Positions 1-8,809 of a stretch of 51,030 nucleotides of DNA are shown here, in pieces (the stretch's first letter is position 1; every line of letters begins with the position of its first letter). Below the pieces are notes generated by a model, which was given only the letters and a program-made list of their open reading frames with translations, did no database searches and had not been told where the DNA came from. The DNA is taken from assembly GCA_964515405.1 (NCBI GenBank), contig CAZERD010000006.1, positions 1 through 51,030 of the forward strand. Direction: 5' to 3'. Origin of the DNA: CAZERD01 sp964515405. GTDB lineage: Bacteria > Campylobacterota_A > Desulfurellia > Desulfurellales > CAZERD01. A program made the translations under genes and the position numbers.

Positions 1-339
1 AGGACAATATGCCCATACTGCGCGGAAGAATACTCACCCTCTAACAGAGAGAAAGAGATAATAAGAAAGCACCTGCCGGATGCAGATATAGGTAGACTCC
101 AGCTGAAAAAGGGTAGGGGGTGCCCCAAATGTAATAACACAGGGTTTATAGGCAGAACCCCCATAAGCGAAGTTTTTGAGATAACCGACGAGTTAAGGGA
201 AGCCATAGAGAAACAAGCAGAAGAGAGTGAAATTAAAAGAATACTCCTCGAAAAGGGATTCATAACAATGATTAAGGATGGCCTCAAAAAAGCAATAAAC
301 GGAGAAACAACAGTAGACGAGGTAGTAAGGGTTGTATAA
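1..339 (+). CDS. mshE: MSHA-like pilus extension ATPase (GspE/PilB/MshE family), C-terminal fragment
   Basis: Only the last 112 codons are in the window; the gene begins upstream. The fragment carries the tetracysteine zinc site of GspE/PilB ATPases, CPYC near residue 4 and CPKC near residue 41, followed by the NNTGFIGRTPISEVFEI-type segment that is conserved just after it. In this family the hexameric cytoplasmic ATPase drives pilin polymerisation through the inner-membrane platform. Its stop codon overlaps the next ATG (TAATG), so it is translationally coupled to the platform gene, which supports a pilus or type II secretion role. The downstream gene order points to the MSHA type. The Walker motifs are outside the window and could not be inspected. 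Confidence 0.93.
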   Translation, partial: RTICPYCAEEYSPSNREKEIIRKHLPDADIGRLQLKKGRGCPKCNNTGFIGRTPISEVFEITDELREAIEKQAEESEIKRILLEKGFITMIKDGLKKAINGETTVDEVVRVV

Positions 340-1532
340 TGCCATTGTATAAGTACAAAGCTCTGGATCCCAACGGTAATGTGGTGAAAGGGAGCATCAT
401 ACTACCAGATTCCTCAGACGTATATGAATGGCTCAAGTCAAACGGTCTTTTATTATTGAATCTCAGAAGAGATTATATAGGTTCCCTTGCATCACAGAGA
501 ATCACGGAAAGAGACATAATAGAATTCTCAAGACAGATGTACTATATATTGAGATCCGGCAGCTCCCTGCTGGAGGGTCTATCTGATATCATTAGCGTGA
601 CAAAAAACAGGGAATTCCGGAGAATTCTGGAATCCGTGAGAACTGAACTCCAGTCTGGGAAATCTTTTAGCGATTCGCTCTCTTCACACCCAAAAGCGTT
701 CCCAGGTTTCTACATATCCATAGTAGCAGCTGGCGAGGCCTCAGGCAGCCTTGACAAATCGTTTCAAGAACTAACAAGATACCTAGAATGGGTATACGAC
801 ATAAAGCACAAGATCAAAAACGCATTCATATATCCAACCATAGTGTCAATATTAGTGGTCGTAGCTCTTGTTGTCTTCATAGTTTTCGTTATACCAAAAC
901 TTGTAAGCTTTCTCAAACAGTTGAACATAGCACTACCGTGGACAACAAAGGCTCTGATAGCTTTTGATTCATTTATGACCGGCTATTGGTACATCCCTAT
1001 AGGTGTAATAGTTTCAATACTAGCATTCATAACCATATCCAGGCTTTCAAGGAAAATGATGTTTCTATGGGATAAATACAAACTCAAACTACCATACCTA
1101 GGAAAGCTTTTCCTCGACCTCTCCATGCTCAGGTTTTCGAGGTATCTTGGAATGCTTTACAAATCCGGGTTACCCATATTCCAATCAATGGATATACTTA
1201 AAGAAGTAATCTCCAACAGATTTTATGGAGAAAAAGTTGAGATGATTAAAACTAAACTCTCGGAGGGGGAAACATTTGCCTCGGCTTTGGAAGAAGTAGA
1301 GGGGTTCCCTCTCTTGTTCATAAGGAACGTAAAAATAGGGGAAACTACGGGTAATCTTGAGCAGTCATTTGAAGAGCTATCGTTATACTTTGAAGATGAA
1401 CTGGATAGATCCGTAAAAAAACTGATAACGATAATAGAACCTGCTTTGCTCTTGTTTGTGGCCTCAATAATAATTGTCATAATTATAGCAGTGCTGTTCC
1501 CAATATACAACATGTTGGGGAAAATAGGTTAG
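339..1532 (+). CDS. mshG: Type IV pilus inner-membrane platform protein (PilC/GspF/MshG family)
   Basis: At 397 residues it has the usual length of PilC/GspF proteins. It shows the typical duplicated cytoplasmic domain: 'SRQMYYILRSGSSLLEGL' near residue 64 and again 'FSRYLGMLYKSGLPIFQSM' near residue 265, each followed by a G-E-x-x-G type motif (GEASGSL, GETTGNL). Membrane segments are visible near residues 163-188, 214-235 and 366-390. The protein couples the motor ATPase to pilin assembly in the inner membrane. It starts at the ATG that overlaps the stop of the ATPase gene, and the next pilus gene begins 7 bases after its stop. Identification to family is firm; assignment to an MSHA-type rather than another pilus system rests on the downstream neighbours. 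Confidence 0.95.
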   Translation: MPLYKYKALDPNGNVVKGSIILPDSSDVYEWLKSNGLLLLNLRRDYIGSLASQRITERDIIEFSRQMYYILRSGSSLLEGLSDIISVTKNREFRRILESVRTELQSGKSFSDSLSSHPKAFPGFYISIVAAGEASGSLDKSFQELTRYLEWVYDIKHKIKNAFIYPTIVSILVVVALVVFIVFVIPKLVSFLKQLNIALPWTTKALIAFDSFMTGYWYIPIGVIVSILAFITISRLSRKMMFLWDKYKLKLPYLGKLFLDLSMLRFSRYLGMLYKSGLPIFQSMDILKEVISNRFYGEKVEMIKTKLSEGETFASALEEVEGFPLLFIRNVKIGETTGNLEQSFEELSLYFEDELDRSVKKLITIIEPALLLFVASIIIVIIIAVLFPIYNMLGKIG

Positions 1533-1539
1533 GTGAGCT

Positions 1540-2898
1540 ATGGACATACTGTATTTAAAAGAGAACACCATATACGACAGCAAGGGTAACTCATATAGCG
1601 TAACAGACATACAGTCCTTAAAAAAACTTAAAACCCGACGTTTCACTATACTCGCTGACGTTGAAAACACCAAGGAAACCATTATTACCGTCCCAAGCTC
1701 ACTTAAATCAAAGCCAAAGCAGGCAATGAAGCATGAAGCTTTCAAGCTTTCAGGGGAAGAAAGCATGGAAAAATTTGAGAGAAAGTACATGTACAGATGG
1801 AGACATATAGGTACATCTGGTGGGAATACCATGTACCTTCTGTTCGTAGTGCCCCGTTCGGAAATCGCTCCTCAACTCATACTTCTGAAGAAAAAGTTCC
1901 ACATAAAGGACGTATTTTGTGTGAACGATGTATTTGCTAAATACTGTCAGGACATCAATAAAGAGGAATCAACACACGTTGTATTCATAGGAGAAGAACA
2001 TGTATATTACGCAGCCATTGAAAAAGGTATGTACAAGTTTGGCCGCAGGTTCAATGTAACAGACACATCCCAAACAGGCGGCATAGATTGGGAAGAGGAA
2101 TTCATACTTGAATTGAAGCGTTCCATATTTCACGCCAAACAGCGCTATAAATTCTCATCCTCAGAGATAAAAATAATAAATCACGCTTCCAAAAAGCATC
2201 ACTCAGATTACACACCAGCACTATTGGAGCTAGGCATAGAAAAAGTACACCCCTCAGTGGTAGACAGCATTACGGGTATACCGATATACGACCTATTCAT
2301 GTCTGCATACCCATCCATTTTACCCCTGTGTTCTTTCCTATTAGACGAGTTTATCAGAGAGAAAACAGTAGAAAAAGTATCGCAAATATTGAGTATTTTG
2401 TTAGTAATTCCATTCCTACTGGTATCCATGAGGGTATTTAGAGCCTATAGCAACTACACTACCAGCGTGGAACGTTACGACCACACCAGTATTGAATGGG
2501 TGAGAGTTGAACTAAAAAAAGTAGCGTACAGGCGTGAGATAGAAACGCTGCAGAAGCTCAGATTGGAATATGATGAAACAAGGAAAATAGCATCCAAAAG
2601 ACTCTTTTTAGAATATTATCTCAAGGTGCTACAGTACGTTATACCAACAGATTCACACATAGAAACAGCAAAAATATATCCAAACGGAAACAACACATAT
2701 ACAGCAGAACTAACTCTTCAAGTGGATAGCAATAACCTCAAAGAAAGAGTAAGAAGCATGCAGGAGATTGAAAGGAATCTAAGGAACTCACCGTTACTCA
2801 GCGGTAACATAAGAATAAACTCGAATTCCCTATTGAAGAACGGCAGATTTCAATTATGGGCGGTAATAAAAAAGATAGTACAAGAGAACCAAACTTAA
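1540..2898 (+). CDS. Pilus assembly protein with PilM/GspL-like and PilN-like parts (MshI-like)
   Basis: A 452-residue protein with a soluble N-terminal half of about 280 residues. One hydrophobic segment lies near residues 283-301, and after it come about 150 residues with a coiled-coil stretch and a PilN-like beta-rich tail. This is the layout of MshI or GspL, in which an actin-like cytoplasmic domain is joined to a bitopic periplasmic part; in many type IV pilus systems the two halves are separate genes, pilM and pilN. Sequence conservation is weak, so the call depends on architecture and on its place between the platform gene and PilO/PilP-type genes. It would recruit the pilus ATPase to the membrane and contact the alignment complex. 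The ATG at 1540 follows an AGGTGAG stretch. Confidence 0.7.
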   Translation: MDILYLKENTIYDSKGNSYSVTDIQSLKKLKTRRFTILADVENTKETIITVPSSLKSKPKQAMKHEAFKLSGEESMEKFERKYMYRWRHIGTSGGNTMYLLFVVPRSEIAPQLILLKKKFHIKDVFCVNDVFAKYCQDINKEESTHVVFIGEEHVYYAAIEKGMYKFGRRFNVTDTSQTGGIDWEEEFILELKRSIFHAKQRYKFSSSEIKIINHASKKHHSDYTPALLELGIEKVHPSVVDSITGIPIYDLFMSAYPSILPLCSFLLDEFIREKTVEKVSQILSILLVIPFLLVSMRVFRAYSNYTTSVERYDHTSIEWVRVELKKVAYRREIETLQKLRLEYDETRKIASKRLFLEYYLKVLQYVIPTDSHIETAKIYPNGNNTYTAELTLQVDSNNLKERVRSMQEIERNLRNSPLLSGNIRINSNSLLKNGRFQLWAVIKKIVQENQT

Positions 2899-3464
2899 TA
2901 AGGAAGTTCTGGCTCCCGATACTCGTATCCATACTAACAATATCCTTATATGGCTTCAGTAGCTACATACAGTCTCAAACAAATGCTCTAAACAACAAAA
3001 CCTCGTCCCTCCTGGCAAAGATATTAAGAGACAAAAGAATACTGAGAATAATAAAATATCAAGCACAGTATAAAAAGCCATCGTTCATCATACCGGAATT
3101 CTCCAGTACAATAGCAGCTAAAGGATTTTTCATTGAATATATAAATTCCACCATAAAAAAATTCCAAGGAGAATTCAATGGATGTGTTTTCTCACCCCCT
3201 AAAAAATCACACCCCATAAACACCGGTTACACCGCGGAACAACCCCATACAGCCATCTCAAAGGAGCCAAACTTTACCAAACTAAACGTAAATATAAAGG
3301 CAACATTCGATACATACAAACACCTAATAGATACTATAGGATATCTGAACAGAAATCTGAAAAATCTTGTGCTGACAGAAGTCAACATAAACAAAAAAGG
3401 TCTCATGATAGATGTATCCTTGAAGGGTGTATTTGAGTATGAGAGAAATAAAAAGCCTCAGTAA
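2856..3464 (+). CDS. PilO/GspM-like pilus alignment protein (MshJ-like)
   Basis: A 202-residue protein with a short basic N-terminus, one membrane segment near residues 18-36 and a periplasmic remainder, as in PilO, GspM or MshJ. Primary sequence similarity is low and I recognise it mainly by size, topology and position. It overlaps the preceding gene by 43 bases, and the chosen ATG at 2856 leaves a normal cytoplasmic tail before the membrane helix. In related systems it pairs with the PilN-type protein to form the inner-membrane alignment complex that links the platform to the secretin. The middle part is rich in Pro, His and Lys and looks poorly conserved. Confidence 0.6.
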   Translation: MGGNKKDSTREPNLIRKFWLPILVSILTISLYGFSSYIQSQTNALNNKTSSLLAKILRDKRILRIIKYQAQYKKPSFIIPEFSSTIAAKGFFIEYINSTIKKFQGEFNGCVFSPPKKSHPINTGYTAEQPHTAISKEPNFTKLNVNIKATFDTYKHLIDTIGYLNRNLKNLVLTEVNINKKGLMIDVSLKGVFEYERNKKPQ

Positions 3465-3909
3465 AAGAAAGTATATATACATAATACTGGGAACTCTTAT
3501 CCTCATAATAGCAATATATCTGTTCCTAAGATCAAAAACAACCCCAAGGTATATAAGCATACCACCGAGCCCCCAAACGACAAAAAAAACCATCTCCAGA
3601 GCACCAGAAACAATTACGCTAAAGAGAATAAAGTTATATCTAATTCACTTGAGCAAAACAAACACAGAAAGGAATCCGTTCCTATCCGAAGCAGAAGCCA
3701 AGATCAGAGAAGAAATCATTCGCTTTCTCATGCCCCATCTTGAGAGTATAATAATAGCGGGTAAAAACAAAACGGCTTTTATTGATGGTCACGCCGTCGG
3801 TACAGGTAACACCGTGGAAGGTTTCAAAGTCATAAAGATAGGAGTCAATTATGTTATACTGAGTAAAAACGGAAAAAAAATAACAATAAAGCTAAAAAGG
3901 GAGTATTAA
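3439..3909 (+). CDS. PilP-like pilus protein (MshK-like)
   Basis: About 156 residues: an N-terminal membrane anchor near residues 13-30, a flexible Thr/Pro-rich linker, then a small beta domain. The C-terminal pattern 'RNPFL' followed by G-x-A-x-I-D-G-x-x-V-x-x-G and a 'V..I..NYVILSKNGK' end is characteristic of PilP, GspC and MshK domains that bind the secretin. A GTG at 3427 is also in frame, but the ATG at 3439 with AAGGG upstream gives a more usual start. It overlaps the previous gene by 26 bases and lies one base before the secretin gene, which fits a role as secretin partner. Confidence 0.65.
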   Translation: MREIKSLSKRKYIYIILGTLILIIAIYLFLRSKTTPRYISIPPSPQTTKKTISRAPETITLKRIKLYLIHLSKTNTERNPFLSEAEAKIREEIIRFLMPHLESIIIAGKNKTAFIDGHAVGTGNTVEGFKVIKIGVNYVILSKNGKKITIKLKREY

Positions 3910-3910
3910 A

Positions 3911-5830
3911 ATGCGACTAGCAAAATTTACATCGCTGATCCTCATAGCCATTGCAATTTCTGGATGCACATCAAAGATTAAAACAACAAAACTTGGGCCA
4001 CTCAAGGTTCAGGCATACGTAGCTCCTAAAGCAAACCACAACAAACAAACCATCCAACACCCCCGTAAACCTCCCCCGCCCCCACCACTTGTAGAAGCAG
4101 TCAAGCCACCCAATTATCCCGACCTAACAAAACCAGTAACCCTATCCGTTTACAATGCACCACTGAGACAAGTACTTGTAACCCTAGCCAAGCAGACGGA
4201 TGTAAATCTTGTCGTAAGCAGTGATGTTGGTAATCCCCTTGTCAACGCAAATTTCGTTCACACACCCCTGGGCAAAGTGCTGTATGCTATACTTAAGGCT
4301 GATGGGCTATACTTTTCCCTCCACCCACACTACATTCAAATATCAAAAATGATAACAAAAGTATTCCACATAAATTACGTCATGAGCATCAGAGGCGGCG
4401 AGAGCACCACAGAAGTAACACTAAGTTCTGGCGGTTCCTCAACTTCAGGAAGCTCCGGGACAACATCCGGAACAATCTCGGTTAAGAGCTCAGAACTCGT
4501 TGACTTCTGGAAAAACTTTGAAACAGAGCTGAAGAGTATCCTTCAGGACCCATTATACAAAATACTGCAATCCGAATACGCAAGAAGAAAGCTGGAAAAC
4601 AAGATAGCACTATTGCCTTACGAGGCGCAGTACTCCAAGGAAAGTCAGCAACAACAGCTCCAGATGCTCACCCTAAGAAATGCAATCCTGAAAAAGGCGC
4701 TGGAAGAAGGGAATATAGGAACAACCACATTGAACTCTCTCATACCATCACAAAAAAGAATCACACAGCAGGAAACAGCAGCCGGAAACCAAGCCACAGG
4801 CACCACCTCTTCAGTTGCGCCCTCCTTGATAGGCTCATACACGATAGACCCCCAAACAGGTACAATAATTGTAACAACAACACCATCCGTCATGAAAAGA
4901 GTGGAAGCGTTCATTTCCAAAATAAAGAAAAATCTAACGAGAGAAGTACTCATAGATGTACAAATACTAGAAGTAGATCTCAACAAGACCCACAAACTCG
5001 GTATAGATTGGAGTAAGTTCCCAGGTGTAATCCAATTTTACAGTATGCCAAAGTTGAAAAGCACCATAAACTCAATAATATCCTCTGAAGCCTCCTCTTC
5101 ATCTGGAGGTGCAACCACATCATCAAGCGGTATAGTATCACCCATATCAACGTCTCCGTTCCCCTCGAGCGCACAGGGAAGCTTAGAAGTAGGAGTGCTT
5201 GCTACACCTACACCCACAGCAGCAGTACAGTGGAGCAATGAGGCACTCATTAACTTCCTATCTACTCAGGGAAGGGTAAACACCGTTTCCAGCCCACAAC
5301 TACTGACACTGAACAACCAACCGGCCATTGTATCCGTAGGCGTAAATGACTTCTACGTTACGTACGAACAATCAACAACATCCTCATCTTCAAACCTCTC
5401 AACCAGTACAGTTACAAGTAAACTCAACCCACTCTTCATAGGAGTAACACTCAATATCACCCCCGAAATAGCAAAAAACGGTAAAATAATCCTGAAAATA
5501 GTGGAGGCAGTAAACAAAAAGATAGGCGAAAAAACTGTCCCAACTGGAATACCGTCGGCTCCCACTCAAACAATACCTCTTGTGGAAACCCGTCAAACGA
5601 GCACTATAGTAAGAACCATGAGCGGTCAACCCGTAATCATTTCCGGCCTCATACAGCAAACAAACTCACGCACATTAAAAAAAGTCCCCCTCCTCGGAGA
5701 CATACCCCTGCTAGGCGGTTTATTTAGGTACAGAGAATCCACCAACACACATTCAGAACTCGTGATAATCGTCACACCCTACCTCAAGACAAACCTTCAG
5801 GGACTCGGCTATAAACACATCACAAGGTAG
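3911..5830 (+). CDS. mshL: Outer-membrane pilus secretin, lipoprotein (MshL/PilQ/GspD family)
   Basis: A 639-residue secretin that forms the outer-membrane pore for the pilus. The N-terminus is a lipoprotein signal (lipobox ISGC, cysteine at residue 19), followed by a proline-rich linker with six consecutive Pro. An STN-type domain spans about residues 74-145, and a secretin domain covers roughly 440-635 with 'VNTVSSPQLLTLNNQPA' and the closing 'VPLLGDIPLLGGLFRYR' motif that is diagnostic of the family. Between the conserved blocks there are Ser/Thr/Gly-rich stretches near residues 172-197, 391-425 and 478-496, longer than I expect for the family. The neighbouring PilP-like and ExeA-like genes support an MSHA-type secretin. 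Confidence 0.95.
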   Translation: MRLAKFTSLILIAIAISGCTSKIKTTKLGPLKVQAYVAPKANHNKQTIQHPRKPPPPPPLVEAVKPPNYPDLTKPVTLSVYNAPLRQVLVTLAKQTDVNLVVSSDVGNPLVNANFVHTPLGKVLYAILKADGLYFSLHPHYIQISKMITKVFHINYVMSIRGGESTTEVTLSSGGSSTSGSSGTTSGTISVKSSELVDFWKNFETELKSILQDPLYKILQSEYARRKLENKIALLPYEAQYSKESQQQQLQMLTLRNAILKKALEEGNIGTTTLNSLIPSQKRITQQETAAGNQATGTTSSVAPSLIGSYTIDPQTGTIIVTTTPSVMKRVEAFISKIKKNLTREVLIDVQILEVDLNKTHKLGIDWSKFPGVIQFYSMPKLKSTINSIISSEASSSSGGATTSSSGIVSPISTSPFPSSAQGSLEVGVLATPTPTAAVQWSNEALINFLSTQGRVNTVSSPQLLTLNNQPAIVSVGVNDFYVTYEQSTTSSSSNLSTSTVTSKLNPLFIGVTLNITPEIAKNGKIILKIVEAVNKKIGEKTVPTGIPSAPTQTIPLVETRQTSTIVRTMSGQPVIISGLIQQTNSRTLKKVPLLGDIPLLGGLFRYRESTNTHSELVIIVTPYLKTNLQGLGYKHITR

Positions 5831-5835
5831 CAAGA

Positions 5836-6651
5836 ATGTACAAAAAATTTTACGGGCTAAAGGACAATCCTTTCAAATTGTCCCCATCTCTGGAGTACTT
5901 CTTCTTGTATCCACGCATAGAAGGAACGATAGAAGTACTGAGATACGGAATAGACCAAGGCGTTGGATTCATGCTTCTCATAGGAGAGGTTGGCGTTGGA
6001 AAAACCTCGTTACTAAAATACTTCCTAGACACACTGGATAGTAACATAAAGCGGGTTTACGTTGTAAATCCCAGTTTCAGAACACCAGAAGAACTCATAG
6101 GCTCCCTGCTTGTTGGGCTCGGCGTAATAAAATCATCTAAACTCTCATCCGAAAACAAGGTTTCCCTGCTTGAGAAACTCAATGAATACCTAAAAAAACA
6201 GTATAATGAAGGCAAAAAAGTACTGTTTATACTGGATGATGCACAAACGCTGAGTGATTTTATGCTCGAGGAACTAAGACTCTTATCAAACTTAGAGACA
6301 GAAGAGGACAAACTCATACAAATATTCCTCACAGGACAACCAGAGCTAAAGCAAAGAGTGAAAAGCAAGAAGTTTAGACAACTTGCCCAAAGGATAGCAA
6401 TAAACGTTGAAATGGAACCACTCACTCTTAAAGAAACAGCTGACTACATACAATTCAGGCTCATAAAATCTGGAGCAAGTGGCAATCTGTTTGATAGGAA
6501 AGCTATAAAACTCATACACAAAAAGAGCCTTGGACTGCCACGTGTAATAAATCTCATAGCCGAAAGGGCATTAATAGCAGGATACGTCCACTTCAAGAAA
6601 GTGATCTCAAAGAAGGAGGTAAAAGTAGCTTTAAAGGACCTTGAATTATGA
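5836..6651 (+). CDS. mshM: ExeA/MshM-type AAA ATPase
   Basis: A 271-residue AAA+ ATPase. It opens with the 'Y..FYGLKDNPFKLSP..EYFF' signature of ExeA/MshM proteins, has a Walker A motif GEVGVGKTS at residues 51-59 and a Walker B VLFILDDAQ near residue 129, and ends with the 'GLPRVINLIAERALIAGY' block typical of the family. ExeA homologues help the secretin assemble or insert through peptidoglycan. Unlike ExeA, this protein stops after the AAA domain, with no membrane helix or peptidoglycan-binding module, which is the MshM form. The gene sits directly after the secretin and overlaps the next gene by four bases (ATGA). Confidence 0.9.
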   Translation: MYKKFYGLKDNPFKLSPSLEYFFLYPRIEGTIEVLRYGIDQGVGFMLLIGEVGVGKTSLLKYFLDTLDSNIKRVYVVNPSFRTPEELIGSLLVGLGVIKSSKLSSENKVSLLEKLNEYLKKQYNEGKKVLFILDDAQTLSDFMLEELRLLSNLETEEDKLIQIFLTGQPELKQRVKSKKFRQLAQRIAINVEMEPLTLKETADYIQFRLIKSGASGNLFDRKAIKLIHKKSLGLPRVINLIAERALIAGYVHFKKVISKKEVKVALKDLEL

Positions 6652-7550
6652 ACCTAATAGAAGAAGCACTGAAAAAAGAAAAAAAACCTACAAGTGAACC
6701 TCCAAAGCACTTTTTCAACAATCATAACAAACCCAACGGTGGTAGAAAAAAGTATGTACTCCTGTTGGCCTTGCTGGCGCTTGTAATAATAGGGTCAGCG
6801 GGTACACTTTGGTATCTATCCAATAAGTACACATCGCCTCCACCCCCAGAGATAAAACACAAAGGAATCACTATAATAAGAGAAAAAGAAAAATTGCACC
6901 GCATGCACGCGCAACATATAAAGTACAAACGACCCCTAGAAGTGACGGTAAAAACCATCACACAGCACAAGAAAAATGTCGCTAAGATCACAAGGAAAAC
7001 AAAACCTAACTATACATCCACGCTCAACAGGGCATACTCTCTACTAAGCAATGGCAACCTCAGGAAAGCACTTACCATATACAAAAACCTGCTGCTCAAG
7101 AACCCAAACCAGATAGACGCACTGGTAAACTCAGGAATAATATATCAAAAACTCGGATACCTGAGAAAATCAACAAAAACGCTACTAAGAGCACTGAAAC
7201 TGTCTCCCAACAATCCACAGGTGCTAAACGCTCTGGGTGTCACATACCTCAAGTTGAGAAACTATAAGGCCGCAGAGCAATGTTTCAGAAAATCAAACAA
7301 TGCGCAAGGAATTATAAACCTCGGAATACTAAGCTGGAAGGTGGGCAGGTACAAAGAAGCAATGAAGGAATTAAAAGAGGCCGTGAGAATGAATCCTGAT
7401 AGTGCTTACACGCACTACTACCTCGGTCTCTACTATGAGGCATTTGGAAAATCAAGCAAAGCCCAAAAGGAACTCGCCAAAGCAGCTTTACTGGCTCAAG
7501 AAAACGGAGACTATCAACTATATCAAAGAATCAGCTCATACTTGAAGTAG
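6648..7550 (+). CDS. Membrane-anchored TPR protein of the pilus locus (MshN-like)
   Basis: A 300-residue protein that begins 'MNLIEEALKKEKK', a short amphipathic start like that of MshN/ExeB-type partners. One membrane helix lies near residues 34-55, then a basic linker, then at least four tetratricopeptide repeats from about residue 120 to the end (for example 'ALTIYKNLLLKNPNQIDAL' and 'AMKELKEAVRMNPDSAYTHYYLG'). It overlaps the ATPase gene by four bases. In MSHA loci mshN follows mshM, so it is probably the ATPase's membrane partner or a secretin assembly factor. The last 20 bases overlap the end of the convergent nhaA gene. Confidence 0.75.
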   Translation: MNLIEEALKKEKKPTSEPPKHFFNNHNKPNGGRKKYVLLLALLALVIIGSAGTLWYLSNKYTSPPPPEIKHKGITIIREKEKLHRMHAQHIKYKRPLEVTVKTITQHKKNVAKITRKTKPNYTSTLNRAYSLLSNGNLRKALTIYKNLLLKNPNQIDALVNSGIIYQKLGYLRKSTKTLLRALKLSPNNPQVLNALGVTYLKLRNYKAAEQCFRKSNNAQGIINLGILSWKVGRYKEAMKELKEAVRMNPDSAYTHYYLGLYYEAFGKSSKAQKELAKAALLAQENGDYQLYQRISSYLK

Positions 7551-8706
7551 CTCCCATCCTCAAGATAAGGTATCCCATCACACTCACAACCAGAGATGCG
7601 ATAAGTATGGAAAGTTTATTGGCATAGTAAAACACATTTGTACTTTCAAATGCCAAAGAATCTATAAAAAGACTCATGGTAAAACCTATACCTGTAAGCA
7701 CAGAAACACCATAAAGACCAACCCAAGAGCTACCTTTGGGAAGCTTAGCAAAACCTAGCTTTATAGCTGTCCAACTAAAGAGAAAAACACCTATTTGCTT
7801 CCCGACAACAAGTCCAAAGAACACACCCAGCGGAACATTATTAAGCATATCCGCTAACGACACCTTACTCAAATCAACCCCAGCATTAACAAATGCAAAG
7901 AGAGGAAGAATAAGGAAAGCAACCCAGTAATGGAGACCCTCCTCTATCTCCTTTGAAGGCGAAAACTGCTTTCCGTTCTTATCTGTAGCCTTAAGGGGAA
8001 TCGTAAAAGCTAAAGCAACCCCAGCCAACGTGGCGTGAACACCAGACTTGAGAACACTTATCCATAGAATCACCCCGACAATAAAATAAGCAGCTTTCCG
8101 TGAAACCCTAGCAATATTAAACAACATAAGAACAAAAATCGCTCCACCAGCCACAACGAGGGATATAGAAGATAACTCACCTGTGTAAAACACAGCGATA
8201 ACAATTATCGCGCCAAGATCATCAATTATGGCAAGCGCCATAAGAAATATCTTCAGAGACTCGGGAATTCTCTTACCCAAAAGAGACAAAACACCCAATG
8301 CAAAAGCTATATCCGTAGCTGTTGGTATTCCCCACCCTCTCATGTGAGACGGCACCCCATAGGTAAAAGCGACGTATATCATGGCAGGAAACAACATGCC
8401 ACCGAAAGCAGCAACTACAGGTAGCGTAGCTTGTCTCACAGAAGAGAGCTGTCCTTCTAAAACCTCCCTTTTAATTTCAAGACCCACAAGTAAGAAAAAT
8501 ACTGTCATTAACCCATCATTTATCCAATGATAAAGACTCTTATCCAAATATAGGGGACCAACCCTTATTTCTATAGGAATATGAAGGAAATGCTCATATA
8601 ACTGAGCGACAGGTGAATTCTTAAGGGCAAGAGCAAGAACAGTTACGACTATAAGTATTATACCACTTGAAGATTCCTTCTTTATAAAGTCATCAATTAC
8701 CCTCAC
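7531..8706 (-). CDS. nhaA: Na+/H+ antiporter NhaA
   Basis: A 391-residue integral membrane antiporter exchanging intracellular Na+ for external H+. The functional aspartates are present: TDIAF with D132, and IDDLG with D162/D163, equivalent to D133, D163 and D164 of Escherichia coli NhaA. The N-terminus aligns residue for residue with the E. coli start, which fixes the initiation codon as the GTG at 8706. No Shine-Dalgarno precedes it; instead a TATAAT lies at 8715-8720, so the transcript probably begins within a few bases of the start codon. It is a single-gene unit facing against its neighbours, and its stop lies inside the 3' end of the pilus TPR gene. Confidence 0.97.
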   Translation of the reverse strand: MRVIDDFIKKESSSGIILIVVTVLALALKNSPVAQLYEHFLHIPIEIRVGPLYLDKSLYHWINDGLMTVFFLLVGLEIKREVLEGQLSSVRQATLPVVAAFGGMLFPAMIYVAFTYGVPSHMRGWGIPTATDIAFALGVLSLLGKRIPESLKIFLMALAIIDDLGAIIVIAVFYTGELSSISLVVAGGAIFVLMLFNIARVSRKAAYFIVGVILWISVLKSGVHATLAGVALAFTIPLKATDKNGKQFSPSKEIEEGLHYWVAFLILPLFAFVNAGVDLSKVSLADMLNNVPLGVFFGLVVGKQIGVFLFSWTAIKLGFAKLPKGSSWVGLYGVSVLTGIGFTMSLFIDSLAFESTNVFYYANKLSILIASLVVSVMGYLILRMGATSSMS

Positions 8707-8714
8707 AGAAAAGC

Positions 8715-8742
8715 ATTATACCCACGGCAAACTAAAAGTCCA
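8715..8742 (-). promoter_or_regulatory. Probable nhaA promoter (leaderless)
   Basis: On the minus strand, TGGACT (8737-8742) is followed after 16 bases by a perfect TATAAT (8715-8720). Transcription would start about 7 bases further on, near 8708, only one or two bases before the nhaA GTG at 8706. There is therefore no room for a ribosome binding site. Confidence 0.6.
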
Positions 8743-8765
8743 CAAGGTACCTTGAACCCTTGATA

Positions 8766-8794
8766 TTGCCAATTCTGGGTTTATTTATTATACT
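8766..8794 (+). promoter_or_regulatory. Probable sigma-70-type promoter of the DUF302-like gene
   Basis: TTGCCA (8766-8771) and TATACT (8789-8794) are separated by exactly 17 bases, each differing from consensus at one position. The expected start point near 8801 leaves a leader of about 40 bases before the ATG at 8842, with a GGAGG ribosome binding site at 8831-8835. It is divergent from the nhaA promoter and the two share a 100-base region. Confidence 0.7.
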
Positions 8795-8809
8795 GAAAAG
8801 GAGGGTAAA

